From positions 186,001 through 250,000 of the forward strand of contig CAVRIR010000006.1 in the NCBI GenBank assembly GCA_963721305.1: DNA of 64,000 bases, in the 5' to 3' direction. Of this stretch, positions 8,226 through 16,145 are shown piece by piece. The stretch is from DATAES01 sp963721305. Its GTDB lineage: Bacteria > Actinomycetota > Acidimicrobiia > Acidimicrobiales > JACDCH01. Each line of letters opens with the position of its first letter. Position 1 is the first letter of the stretch. The notes below the pieces were generated by a model. The model made no database searches. It saw nothing but the letters and a program-made list of their open reading frames with translations, and had not been told where the DNA came from. The translations under genes were made by a program, and so were the position numbers.

Positions 8226-9086
8226 ATGCCCGAGCGAGACGGATACATCCCCGGCGTTCCCTGCTGGATCGACACCAACCAACCGGATCCCGAGGCCGCG
8301 CTGGACTTCTATCGGGGACTCTTCGGCTGGGAGTTCGAAGACGTCATGCCGGCGGAGTCGCCGGGCAGCTACTACATCGGCCGCATCCGAGGGGGCGACG
8401 TCGCGGCCGTCGGGTCCGGACCCGACGACGCTCCGCCCGTCGCCACGTGGAACAGCTACATCCAGGTCGACAGCGCCGACGCCGCCGCGGCCACGGCGCG
8501 AGATGCGGGCGGAACGGTGGCGGCGGAGCCCTTCGACGTGATGGACGCGGGCCGGATGGCCGTCATCATCGATCCGGAAGGCGCGTCGTTCTGCGTCTGG
8601 GAACCGATGAAGAACAAAGGCGCGGCGGTGGTCAACGAGCACGGCTCGCTGGTCTTCAACGGTCTGGCGACACGTGATCCCGCGGCGGCCAAGTCCTTCT
8701 ACGGCGCGTTGTTCGGTTGGCAGACCTTGGCATTGCCCGCTGGCGTCGCGTGGACACTGCCGGCGTACGGCGATCACCTCGAGGAGCGAACTCCGGGACT
8801 TCGAAAGCAGCAGGCCGAGATGGGAGCTCCGACCGGGTTCATCGACGTCGTCGCCTCGCTGAACCCCATCGCGCCCGACGATGCGGAAACACCCGCGCAT
8901 TGGAGCGTGACGTTCGCGGTCAACGACGCCGACGACGCTGTCGCCAAGGCGCGCGAACTCGGTGGCAAGGTGATCAGCACGCCGACAGACGCCCCGTGGT
9001 CGCGGATGGCACTGCTCGAGGACCCGCAGGGAGCAACCTTCTTCGTGAGTCAGTTCGTCCCCGAGAACAAGGATCTCGGCGCCTGA
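8226..9086 (+). CDS. Two-domain VOC-family protein
   Basis: This 286-residue protein is made of two VOC units, each about 130 residues. Unit 1 runs PGVPCWIDTNQPDPEAALDF, then FYRGLFGWEFED, to DPEGASFCVWEP. Unit 2 runs GSLVFNGLATRDPAAAKSFY, then GALFGWQTL, to DPQGATFFVSQF. The architecture is that of the mycobacterial Cfp30B/27-kDa antigen group, whose function is unclear. The conserved DPxGA segments are present, but in both units the usual metal-ligand glutamate is weak, so a binding role is as likely as catalysis. GGAGG sits 6 bases before the ATG. It is monocistronic. Confidence 0.88.
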   Translation: MPERDGYIPGVPCWIDTNQPDPEAALDFYRGLFGWEFEDVMPAESPGSYYIGRIRGGDVAAVGSGPDDAPPVATWNSYIQVDSADAAAATARDAGGTVAAEPFDVMDAGRMAVIIDPEGASFCVWEPMKNKGAAVVNEHGSLVFNGLATRDPAAAKSFYGALFGWQTLALPAGVAWTLPAYGDHLEERTPGLRKQQAEMGAPTGFIDVVASLNPIAPDDAETPAHWSVTFAVNDADDAVAKARELGGKVISTPTDAPWSRMALLEDPQGATFFVSQFVPENKDLGA

Positions 9087-9117
9087 GCCTTACCCACGAC
9101 TATCGAAACCGCGGCCA

Positions 9118-9500
9118 CTATGCGTCGATCAGCATGCCGCCGTCCACGCGTATGTCGCGTTGCTGCGTGACGAGTACCCGCCGTTCAGGCTCGACCCGGG
9201 CGGAGCACCCGGTAGCACCACCGGTTCAGGCCCATGACGAAGTCGAAGATCGAGCTCGGATACCGGCGCCGCACCGCCAGGACGACTGCTGCGACGATCG
9301 CGAGGATGGCGATGAGGCCACCGCCACCTGCGATGCGCGCCGTTCCAACCGATCCCGATGCCGCCGGCGAACACCGCGACGACGAAGTAGTGCGGCAGCG
9401 CGAGCAGCCACCACTTCACGAGGACGAGCTTGCGGGACAGTCGTTCGGGATAGTCCCGAATGCTCCCGTGTGTTCGGCACGAAGATCACCCCTTCTGTGC
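9118..9500 (-). pseudogene. Broken DUF4389 membrane-protein gene with a micro-inversion
   Basis: Pieces of a short DUF4389 protein are visible. On the minus strand one frame reads IRDYPERLSRKLVLVKWW, LLALPHYFVVAVFAGG. One base shift later another frame reads GGGGLIAILAIVAAVVLAV, then YPSSIFDFVMGLNRWCYRV. The expected C-terminal piece, AYVALLRDEYPPFRLDPGG, is not on the minus strand but on the plus strand at about 9140-9205. Flipping that segment restores a protein ending PGGMLIDA and a TAG at 9118-9120. The gene is therefore broken by at least one frameshift and a roughly 65-bp inversion. Its start is unclear (a GTG near 9480). Confidence 0.6.
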
Positions 9501-9634
9501 GTCACGCTTCGTCGGCGGACGACTTCACAGTGCGCTGACGAACGCGCGCCCGACCAGAGGAAAAGGTCCCGAGCCAGTCACGCAGGATCGCGACCAAGGA
9601 CACCCGCGTCAGCGGGGTTCGGGCGGCGCTCCTA

Positions 9635-9654
9635 GATTGGACTTTGGGCCCTGC
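9635..9654. promoter_or_regulatory. DosR-box-like site upstream of the PPOX/Pat operon
   Basis: The core GGACTTTGGGCCC matches 11 of 20 positions of the DosR/DevR consensus (TTSGGGACTWWAGTCCCSAA, recalled from the M. tuberculosis literature). It lies about 60 bases before the PPOX start at 9714. This is a single weak site; its weight comes from the two further sites in the same island. Confidence 0.4.
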
Positions 9655-9713
9655 CGGTCGCCCCCAGGATCGGCCGAAGATCGAATGCAGAAGTCGATCG
9701 GGAGGCGAATGCG

Positions 9714-10143
9714 ATGCGCAACGTCAGCGCGCACAGCGGAATAGAGGTCATCGACTCCGACGAGTGCCGCCGGCTGCTCGCGGAGGATGTCATCGGACGG
9801 GTCTCGGTCGTGATCGGCGCGACGCCGACGATCCTCCCCGTCAACTACGCACTGGACGGTGATGACATCGTGCTGCGCACGATGCCCGGGTCTCGACTCG
9901 ACGTCGGCCAGGGCCACGCCGCGTTCGAAGTCGACAGCTTCGACCGTGAGACACAGTCCGGATGGAGCGTGCTCGTGACGGGACATCTGGAAGAAGTCGC
10001 CTGGTACAACGCGCGTGGACATGGAGCGCGTGCAGGCACTGCCGGTCCAGCCCTGGGCGAAAGGTGAGCGCGACCTGTGGTTGCGGCTCCGACCCGGGTC
10101 CATCACGGGCCGCATCATCCGCAACGAGCTGCGAGGCGAATGA
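9714..10143 (+). pseudogene. PPOX-fold protein, one frameshift near the C-terminus
   Basis: This is a pyridoxamine-phosphate-oxidase-fold protein of about 142 residues. It reads DSDECRRLLAEDVIGRVSVV, PTILPVNYALDGD and SGWSVLVTGHLEEV in one frame. After one extra base near 10014-10016 the frame changes, and the end DMERVQALPVQPWAKGERD, then LWLRLRPGSITGRII, is in the next frame, stopping at 10143. The same VLPVNY, SGWSVL and PWA landmarks occur in the paralogues at 12944 and 13351. The restored stop overlaps the ATG of the Pat-like gene (ATGA), which supports the corrected reading and an operon. Such proteins bind FMN or F420. Confidence 0.8.
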
Positions 10144-12887
10144 GCGAGATCGTCGAGCGCGCCCGATTGTCTCGGACGATCCCGCCTGCGGGCACGTCCG
10201 ACGCGCTCCTGAGCGACGGCCGCGTGGTGCAGGTCCGTCCGATCGATTCATCGGACGCGACCCGGCTCGTGCGATTCCACGAGTCGCTCTCGCCGGAGAC
10301 CACGCGTCTTCGCTTCTTCGCGATCCATCCGTACCTGACCGACAGAGAGGTCGCCCGGTTCACCACGGTCGACCACCACGATCGCGAGGCGCTGGTCGCG
10401 CTGGTCGACGACGAGTTGATCGGCATCGCGCGCTATGACCGGTCGCCCGACACCGACGAAGCCGAAGTCGCCCTCGTCGTCGCCGATGCCTGGCAGGGAA
10501 CCGGCGTCGGATCGTTGCTGCTCGAGCACCTCGCGGCGCGTGCTCGGAGCGAGGGCCTGACCCGGTTCGTCGCCGACACCCTCACCGAGAACCGCAGGAT
10601 GCAGCGAGTCTTCGTCGACTCCGGGCTCGCTCCGGTGCGGACGTGGGAGCAGGGTGTCGAGCACCTCGTCATGGACCTCGACGTGTCGGACGAGCTCGAC
10701 GAGCGCATCGCGATGCGCGAGCACCTGTCCGAGGCGCGATCCGTCGAACGCCTGATGCGTCCGGCGTCGGTCGCGGTCATCGGCGCGAGCAGCCGGAAGG
10801 GAACCGTCGGACACGAGATCGTGCGCAGCCTCGTCGAGGCCGGTTTCCGCGGCGAGATCTATCCCGTGAACTCGAAGGGCGACGCGGTCGAAGGCCTCAC
10901 CGGGTATGCATCCGTCGGCGCGCTGCCGGGACCGATCGACTTGGGAATCGTCGCCATCGCGGCCGACAGGGTCGCCACGGTGGTCGCTGACTGCGCGGCC
11001 AAGGGAGCGCACGGCCTGCTGGTGATCAGCGGTGGGTTCGCCGAGGTCGGCGCCGACGGCGCGCAGCTCCAACGCGAGCTGACTGCCGCGGCGCGCCGGC
11101 ACGGCATGCGGATCATCGGTCCGAACTGTGTCGGCGTGGTCAACACGGATCCGGACATCGGTCTCGACGCGACGTTCGGTGCCGCGACCGCGCTTCCTGG
11201 TCCTGTTGCGCTGGCATCGCAATCAGGCGCTGTCGGTATCGCCGTCCTGGATGCGGCAACACACGCCGGCATGGGCATCTCGAGCTTCGTCTCGCTCGGC
11301 AACAAGGCGGACGTGAGCGGCAACGACCTCCTGCAGTACTGGGAGGACGACGAGCGCACCCGCGTGGTGTTGCTCTATCTCGAGTCGTTCGGGAACCCCG
11401 CCAAGTTCGCTCGCCTGGCTCGCCGCATCGGCCGGATCAAACCAATCATCGCGGTGAAGAGCGGCCGGACGGCCGCGGGTCGGAAGGCGGCGAGCTCGCA
11501 CACCGCGGCGATGGCTGCGGACGACGACGCCGTCGAAGCGTTGCTGCATCATTGCGGCGTCGTCCGGGTCGACACCATCGACGAGTTGTTGGACAGCGCC
11601 CTCGTCCTCGCGCACCAGCCCCTTCCCAGCGGCTATCGGCTCGCGATCGTCGGGAACTCCGGGGGACCCGGGATCATGGGGGCCGATGCCAGCGCGGGCG
11701 CGGGGCTGACGCTGGCTCGAGTGTCCGACGAGTGCCAGAGCGAGCTCCGCAGGACGCTGGCCGCCGCCGCGTCGACGTCGAACCCCGTCGATCTGCTGGG
11801 CGACGCGTCGCCGTCGACCTACCGGGTGGCGATCGAGGCCGTCGCGCGGGACGCGAACGTCGACGCGCTCGTGGCCATCCACGCGCCGACCCTGGTGTCC
11901 GACCCCGACGAGGTCGCGGCCGCCATCGCCGCGTCCGATACGAGCGGCAAACCACTCGTCAGCGTCATCGTCGGTCGGGACCGGGGCCTCTTGACCAACG
12001 ACGCGGTGGAAGCGGCGGGCGCTGTGCCGGTGTTCGGATCCGTTGAGCGTGCGATCGCCGCGCTCGGCCATGCGGTCACCTACGCGGGATGGCGCGATCG
12101 TCCGCCCGACCGCGCTCCGGTCCGTGAGGACATCGACCGCGTGGCCGCGCGTGCCGTCGTGGCCGGTGTGCTCGCGGGCGAACCGGACGGGAGATGGCTG
12201 ACACCGAACGAGATCGACCGGCTGCTCGCGACGCACCACATTCCGCATCTCGCGGGGACGCTGGTCACCGACGTCGATGCCGCGTGTGCGGCGGCGCGCA
12301 AGGCCGGCTATCCGGTCGTACTGAAAGCGGACGGGCCCGAGATCGTGCACAAGTCCGACGTCGGCGGCGTCGCGCTCGGACTGCGGTCTGCGAAAGCGGT
12401 CACCAAGGCGTGGCAGGACATGGAGGCCGCGCTCGGCCCCGCGATGACCGGCGCGCTCGTCCAACCCATGGCGCAGCCCGGCGTCGAGTTGATCGGTGGC
12501 ATCGTGCGCGACGAGACGTTCGGCCCGCTCATCGTTTTCGGGATGGGCGGTGTCGCAGCCGAGCTAATCCGCGATCGCGGGGTCCGCGTCGCCCCCATCT
12601 CCGACAACGAAGCCGGTGAGCTCGTCGAGTCGCTGCGCTGCGCTCCGCTATTGCACGGCTACCGAGGCGCGCCTCCGGTCGACGTCGATGCCGTCGAGGA
12701 CACGCTGGTACGCCTGGGCCTCCTCGCACACACCATCCCCGAGATACGTGAGCTCGACCTGAACCCGATGATCGCGGGACCCGACAGAGTGGCCGCCGTC
12801 GATGCTCGGGTACGAGTCGCGCCCGCAGCCGCGGCGGAGATCGTCGACAGCAGAGTCCGAGCGCTGGCTCCTCCTCGCCCGGCCTGA
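10140..12887 (+). CDS. GNAT acetyltransferase fused to ADP-forming acyl-CoA synthetase (Pat-like)
   Basis: This 915-residue protein has a GNAT domain first (about residues 15-190; acetyl-CoA loop QGTGVGSLLLEHL), then a CoA-binding Rossmann domain (PASVAVIGASSRKGTVGHEI, about 205-330), a succinyl-CoA-ligase-like domain (LASQSGAVGIAV; SHTAAM with the conserved His) and a C-terminal ATP-grasp domain (GYPVVLKADGPEIVHKSDVG to IRELDLNPMIAG, about 690-895). In Salmonella Pat the order is reversed, with GNAT last; the N-terminal GNAT form occurs in actinobacteria. Pat proteins acetylate and switch off acyl-CoA synthetases. The histidine is retained, so genuine ligase activity is also possible. The ATG at 10140 overlaps the preceding stop and follows GAGG. 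Confidence 0.9.
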   Translation: MSEIVERARLSRTIPPAGTSDALLSDGRVVQVRPIDSSDATRLVRFHESLSPETTRLRFFAIHPYLTDREVARFTTVDHHDREALVALVDDELIGIARYDRSPDTDEAEVALVVADAWQGTGVGSLLLEHLAARARSEGLTRFVADTLTENRRMQRVFVDSGLAPVRTWEQGVEHLVMDLDVSDELDERIAMREHLSEARSVERLMRPASVAVIGASSRKGTVGHEIVRSLVEAGFRGEIYPVNSKGDAVEGLTGYASVGALPGPIDLGIVAIAADRVATVVADCAAKGAHGLLVISGGFAEVGADGAQLQRELTAAARRHGMRIIGPNCVGVVNTDPDIGLDATFGAATALPGPVALASQSGAVGIAVLDAATHAGMGISSFVSLGNKADVSGNDLLQYWEDDERTRVVLLYLESFGNPAKFARLARRIGRIKPIIAVKSGRTAAGRKAASSHTAAMAADDDAVEALLHHCGVVRVDTIDELLDSALVLAHQPLPSGYRLAIVGNSGGPGIMGADASAGAGLTLARVSDECQSELRRTLAAAASTSNPVDLLGDASPSTYRVAIEAVARDANVDALVAIHAPTLVSDPDEVAAAIAASDTSGKPLVSVIVGRDRGLLTNDAVEAAGAVPVFGSVERAIAALGHAVTYAGWRDRPPDRAPVREDIDRVAARAVVAGVLAGEPDGRWLTPNEIDRLLATHHIPHLAGTLVTDVDAACAAARKAGYPVVLKADGPEIVHKSDVGGVALGLRSAKAVTKAWQDMEAALGPAMTGALVQPMAQPGVELIGGIVRDETFGPLIVFGMGGVAAELIRDRGVRVAPISDNEAGELVESLRCAPLLHGYRGAPPVDVDAVEDTLVRLGLLAHTIPEIRELDLNPMIAGPDRVAAVDARVRVAPAAAAEIVDSRVRALAPPRPA

Positions 12888-12943
12888 CACGGTGCGAAGG
12901 CGGAGGAGCGGCCATCCGCTTCCAGCGTGGCCGGGGAACGCAA

Positions 12944-13354
12944 TCAGAATCGGTTGATCCGGCGGCCGCTCAGGATCTCGATCGGCATGCGCACGTATCC
13001 CTCCGGTTCGGCGATCGCCCACGGACTCAGCGGCAGCTCGCGCGCCTGTGCCAGTTGATCGGGCTCGGTGATCTGGTCGAGCCGTCCAGTCGCGAGCACG
13101 CTCCAGCCGGAGTGCGACAACGTGTCGAACCCGTCGACCTCGAGGCAGGCAACGACGCCGGCGCGCGCCGCGTCGAGCTTCAGGCCAGGCGCGGACGCGA
13201 AGACGATCGTCCGGTCGGCGACTTTGAAGTTGACGGGCAGGACGACGGGCAGCGCGCCATCGCTGAGTGCGAGGCGCCCGACCGACTCGCGGTCGAGGAG
13301 CAACATGCACTCCTCGTCGTCGAGGACCTCGAGGGCGGAAGCGTCAGCCTTCAC
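12944..13354 (-). CDS. PPOX-fold flavin/F420-binding protein
   Basis: This protein has about 136 residues and starts at GTG 13354, which overlaps the stop of the upstream paralogue (GTGA). Landmarks are EVLDDEECMLLLDRESVGRL, GALPVVLPVNFKVADRTIVF, SHSGWSVLATGRLDQI and the C-terminal PWAIAEPEGYVRMPIEILSG. The fold binds FMN or F420 and is common among dormancy-regulon proteins of mycobacteria. It is the second gene of a pair of PPOX paralogues and very probably cotranscribed with it. The substrate is unknown. Confidence 0.85.
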   Translation of the reverse strand: MKADASALEVLDDEECMLLLDRESVGRLALSDGALPVVLPVNFKVADRTIVFASAPGLKLDAARAGVVACLEVDGFDTLSHSGWSVLATGRLDQITEPDQLAQARELPLSPWAIAEPEGYVRMPIEILSGRRINRF

Positions 13355-13764
13355 CCGAGCTGCCGGCCAGTGATCTTCAGGGGCGACAGGCGAACCACGT
13401 TGCCCTTCTCGCCGGCAGCCCATGGCTCGAGTGCGAGCGTGCGCACTTTGGCGTCGTCCTGTGGCCGGCTGAGCCAGCGAGCCTGGCCGACCACGAGCAC
13501 GCTCCAGCCACTCTCGCGATCCTCGTCGTACCCGTCGATCTCGAAGGCGATCGTCGGCGCAGTTGCAGCGGCGTGCAGCTTCGAGCCGGGATCGGTGCGG
13601 AAGAAGATGTCACCGCGCTCGTCCATGACGTAGTTCACGGGAAAGATCTCGGGATGGTCATCGACCATCACGGCGACGCGACCGACCCTCTCCGTGCGCA
13701 GGTGCCGGTCGCACGCGATCGACGACAACGTCTGAAGGTCCTTCGTCCTGTCGATCATAGTCAT
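13351..13764 (-). CDS. PPOX-fold flavin/F420-binding protein
   Basis: This 137-residue protein starts at ATG 13764, preceded by AAGGAGGACACG, an excellent ribosome binding site; a longer frame upstream is not needed. It shares the family landmarks of its neighbour: ERVGRVAVMVDDHPEIFPVN, FFRTDPGSKLHAAA, SGWSVLVVGQARWL, EPWAAGEKGNVVRLSP. It heads a two-gene operon with the paralogue at 12944. A DosR-box-like palindrome lies 77-96 bases upstream. Flavin or F420 binding is family knowledge; the reaction is not known. Confidence 0.87.
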   Translation of the reverse strand: MTMIDRTKDLQTLSSIACDRHLRTERVGRVAVMVDDHPEIFPVNYVMDERGDIFFRTDPGSKLHAAATAPTIAFEIDGYDEDRESGWSVLVVGQARWLSRPQDDAKVRTLALEPWAAGEKGNVVRLSPLKITGRQLG

Positions 13765-13840
13765 CGTGTCCTCCTTGCTCCGTCCTGCAATCACCGTCGC
13801 ATTCGGCGGGCCGCATCGGCAGAGCAGCGAGACCTGAGAG

Positions 13841-13860
13841 CGAAGGACGAAGGTCCCGAT
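13841..13860. promoter_or_regulatory. DosR-box-like site upstream of the PPOX pair
   Basis: CGAAGGACGAAGGTCCCGAT matches 13 of 20 positions of the DosR/DevR box, with the GGAC-N3-GGTCCC core intact. It sits 77 bases before the ATG of the PPOX gene at 13764 and just after the stop of the stress-protein gene, where a promoter for the PPOX pair would be expected. Confidence 0.5.
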
Positions 13861-13876
13861 TCGGACATCGTCTTGA

Positions 13877-14656
13877 TCATCCCGGCACGATCAGCACCGG
13901 CGTGGTGTTCGAGCGAACGAGCTCGCCGCTCACACTCCCCCGCACGAGCCGCTCGAGCCCTCCCCGGACGTGAGCCGCGACGGCGACCGGGCTGTTCGAG
14001 GTCACGGCCGCGTCGCCGATTGCACGGACCGGATCGTGCGATTCGACGATCGTTGTGATCGCTCCCGGCAGCCGCTCCTGCGCTCGGCGCAGCTCGTCGG
14101 TCGGTTCGATCGCCACCGACGTCGAGCGGCGGGTGATCGCTTCGAACAGCTCGACCGTGCCGCCGAAGGTGTTCTGCCACGCCTGCGACGCGTCGATCAA
14201 GGACGTCCCGATCGAGAACTCGTCGATGGCCACGAGGAGGTTGTCGTTCAGCTCGTACGCATCAGGCACGTGCGGACCGATGGCAAGGATCGAACCCACG
14301 TGCCGGTGCAGAAGGTCTTCGGTCATGCTGCCGAGCACGAGCTCACCAACCGCGGTGCGACCGTGTGACGCGACACAGAGCAGCGCACCAGAGTGATCCC
14401 GGGCGAAGTCAGCCAGATCGGTCGCCGGAGCGTCGCTGTTGAGCACCGTCGTCGTGACCGAGCAACCATCGAGCTGACGTGCACGTGCCTCCAGGTCGGC
14501 GGCGTCGAAGTCGGCGAGGCCAGGAGAGCCGGTCGTCAGCAACTGCACCGCGAGGCCGCCACGGCTCGCGAGCCTGCCGACCATGGGCACGATGCGATCG
14601 GCCGTCGCCGTGAAGTCGATTGCGACCAACAACGAATCGAAGCGAATGGGCTCCAT
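13877..14656 (-). CDS. Universal stress protein with two Usp domains
   Basis: This 259-residue tandem UspA-fold protein is made of two units of about 130 residues. Unit 1 starts FDSLLVAIDFTATADRIVPM and ends with the nucleotide-binding loop ASHGRTAVGELVLGSMTEDL. Unit 2 starts NLLVAIDEFSIGTSLID and ends AAHVRGGLERLVRGSVSGEL, then NTTPVLIVP. The G-x2-G-x(8-9)-G(S/T) ATP loop is clear in both units. GGAG precedes the ATG at 14656 by 7 bases; another ATG at 14668 is possible. Paired-domain Usps are typical of mycobacterial DosR regulons. It is divergent from the DosS-like kinase gene. Confidence 0.88.
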   Translation of the reverse strand: MEPIRFDSLLVAIDFTATADRIVPMVGRLASRGGLAVQLLTTGSPGLADFDAADLEARARQLDGCSVTTTVLNSDAPATDLADFARDHSGALLCVASHGRTAVGELVLGSMTEDLLHRHVGSILAIGPHVPDAYELNDNLLVAIDEFSIGTSLIDASQAWQNTFGGTVELFEAITRRSTSVAIEPTDELRRAQERLPGAITTIVESHDPVRAIGDAAVTSNSPVAVAAHVRGGLERLVRGSVSGELVRSNTTPVLIVPG

Positions 14657-14737
14657 CGCGCGCTCCATTTCACACAGATCGGTTCTCCGTGCAGATCGTG
14701 TCCATGCTGGCAGCATCGACGTTTGCTCGCACCATGA

Positions 14738-14757
14738 CCAGGGTCCAACGTCCTGCA
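14738..14757. promoter_or_regulatory. DosR-box-like site between the Usp and kinase genes
   Basis: The core GGGTCCAACGTCCTG matches 12 of 20 positions of the DosR/DevR consensus. It lies in the divergent promoter region, about 80 bases from the Usp start and 28 bases from the GTG proposed for the kinase. It would be inside the kinase gene if the upstream ATG at 14734 were the true start. Confidence 0.4.
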
Positions 14758-14784
14758 CAAAGCGATCGCCCTACGCTGCGAAGC

Positions 14785-15909
14785 GTGGAAGGGCTGGCCG
14801 GACCGCGACAACTTCGCCGTCTTCTCGACGCCGTCGTCTCGATCGGATCCGAGCTCGACCTGTCCGATTCGCTCCGCCGGATCGTCGAGGTCGCGACGGA
14901 TCTGGTGGACGCGCGCTACGGCGCACTCGGTGTGCTCGACGAGAGCGGCACCCGGCTGGCGGAGTTCATCGCGGTCGGCATCGACGAGGATCAGCGCGCC
15001 GCCATCGGTCATCTTCCGGAGGGCCACGGGATTCTCGGAGTCCTCATCGTCGACCCGAAGCCGCTGCGACTTCCCGATCTGACGCAACACCCGGACAGCT
15101 TCGGCTTCCCGCCCCACCATCCGCCGATGCGCTCGTTTCTCGGAACGCCGATCCTCGTCCGCGGCAAGGTCTTCGGAAACGTCTATCTCTGCGACAAGCA
15201 AGGTGGCGAGGTCTTCTCCGACATCGACGAGGAACTGGTCACCGCGCTCGCGTCGGCCGCAGGCATCGCGATCGAGAACGCGCGCCTTCATGCGCGTGTG
15301 GCGGAGCTCGCACTGTTCGAGGACCGTGAACGCATCGCCCGAGATCTGCACGACACTGTGATCCAACGCCTGTTCGCGACCGGGCTCACGCTACAGGCGA
15401 CCATCCGGTTGGTGGAACGACCCGAGGTGGTCGACCGGCTGCAGAGCTTGGTCGAGGATCTCGACGTCACCGTTCGCCACATCCGATCCGTGATCTTCGA
15501 GTTGCAGACCGCTCGGTTGCCCGGCAGCTCGACCAGAGAGGCCGTTCTCGTGCTCTGCGCCGATGCGACTCGATCGCTCGGGTTCGATCCGATGGTGACG
15601 TTCAACGGTCCGATCGACAGCGCGATGGACGATCGTCTCGCCGAGAACGTGCTCGCGGTGCTCCAAGAGCTCGTCAGCAACGTCGCGCGCCATGCGGAAG
15701 CGACGCATGTCGACGTCGCGCTGACGGTCGCAGACGGGAAGTTCGAGTTGTCCGTCACCGACGACGGCCGCGGTGTCACCGAAGGGACGACCGGCGGGCG
15801 GGGCATGGACAACATCCGAGCGCGCGCCACCCGTCTCGGCGCCGAGGTCGAATGGCAGCCCGGACCGGATGGCGGCACCGTTGCCACCTTCTCCGTGAAG
15901 CTGCAGTAG
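14785..15909 (+). CDS. DosS/DevS-like GAF sensor histidine kinase
   Basis: This kinase has about 374 residues: one GAF domain (about 10-165), a HisKA_3 dimerisation helix with the phospho-accepting histidine in RERIARDLHDTVIQRLFATG, and an HATPase domain (N box QELVSNVARHA, G boxes DDGRG and GRGMDNIRARA). The GAF segments GHLPEGHGILGVLI, DPKPLRLPDL and GFPPHHPPMRSFLGTP are very close to the heme-binding GAF-A of mycobacterial DosS/DosT as I recall it, including the region of its heme histidine. DosS has a second GAF domain that is absent here. No response regulator is adjacent, so it is an orphan in this window. The GTG at 14785 is preferred because it leaves the promoter box outside the gene; ATGs at 14704 and 14734 are alternatives. 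Confidence 0.85.
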   Translation: MEGLAGPRQLRRLLDAVVSIGSELDLSDSLRRIVEVATDLVDARYGALGVLDESGTRLAEFIAVGIDEDQRAAIGHLPEGHGILGVLIVDPKPLRLPDLTQHPDSFGFPPHHPPMRSFLGTPILVRGKVFGNVYLCDKQGGEVFSDIDEELVTALASAAGIAIENARLHARVAELALFEDRERIARDLHDTVIQRLFATGLTLQATIRLVERPEVVDRLQSLVEDLDVTVRHIRSVIFELQTARLPGSSTREAVLVLCADATRSLGFDPMVTFNGPIDSAMDDRLAENVLAVLQELVSNVARHAEATHVDVALTVADGKFELSVTDDGRGVTEGTTGGRGMDNIRARATRLGAEVEWQPGPDGGTVATFSVKLQ

Positions 15910-16009
15910 CAACGCCTCGATCGCGCTAGCGCATCCGGCTCACATCAACGTCGCGCCTTCCTGGTGCGCGTTCGGGCGCGCGCCGCCCGGCTGCGCGTCT
16001 GCGCGCCTC

Positions 16010-16039
16010 TCAATTGTTTGCGGCTCAATTGTTTGCAGC
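16010..16039. repeat. Two tandem 15-bp units in the topoisomerase leader region
   Basis: TCAATTGTTTGCGGC is followed at once by TCAATTGTTTGCAGC. The units are AT-rich against a GC-rich background and each contains the palindrome CAATTG. They lie 52 bases before the leader ORF of the topoisomerase gene and may be part of its promoter or an operator. Confidence 0.5.
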
Positions 16040-16091
16040 GGCCGCTGCCGCGGGTAGCGCGCCTCCAACGATCGACAAGGGAGGAGCGCGA

Positions 16092-16145
16092 ATGCAGATC
16101 GGTCACTGGCTACAAGCGGCCTTCGGGGTCGGGGAACGCAAGTAG
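16092..16145 (+). CDS. Possible 17-residue leader peptide of topoisomerase IB
   Basis: A tiny reading frame (MQIGHWLQAAFGVGERK) starts 6 bases after the strong GGGAGGAG ribosome binding site and ends with TAG directly against the ATG of the topoisomerase gene (TAGATG). The topoisomerase start has no Shine-Dalgarno of its own, so its translation is probably coupled to this ORF. It is not clearly an attenuator; the peptide has no run of one amino acid. Confidence 0.4.
   Translation: MQIGHWLQAAFGVGERK

Noticed and set aside
13055..14058. Plus-strand frames opposite the two PPOX genes
   Set aside because: They mirror well-conserved genes on the other strand and have no start signals or family features.
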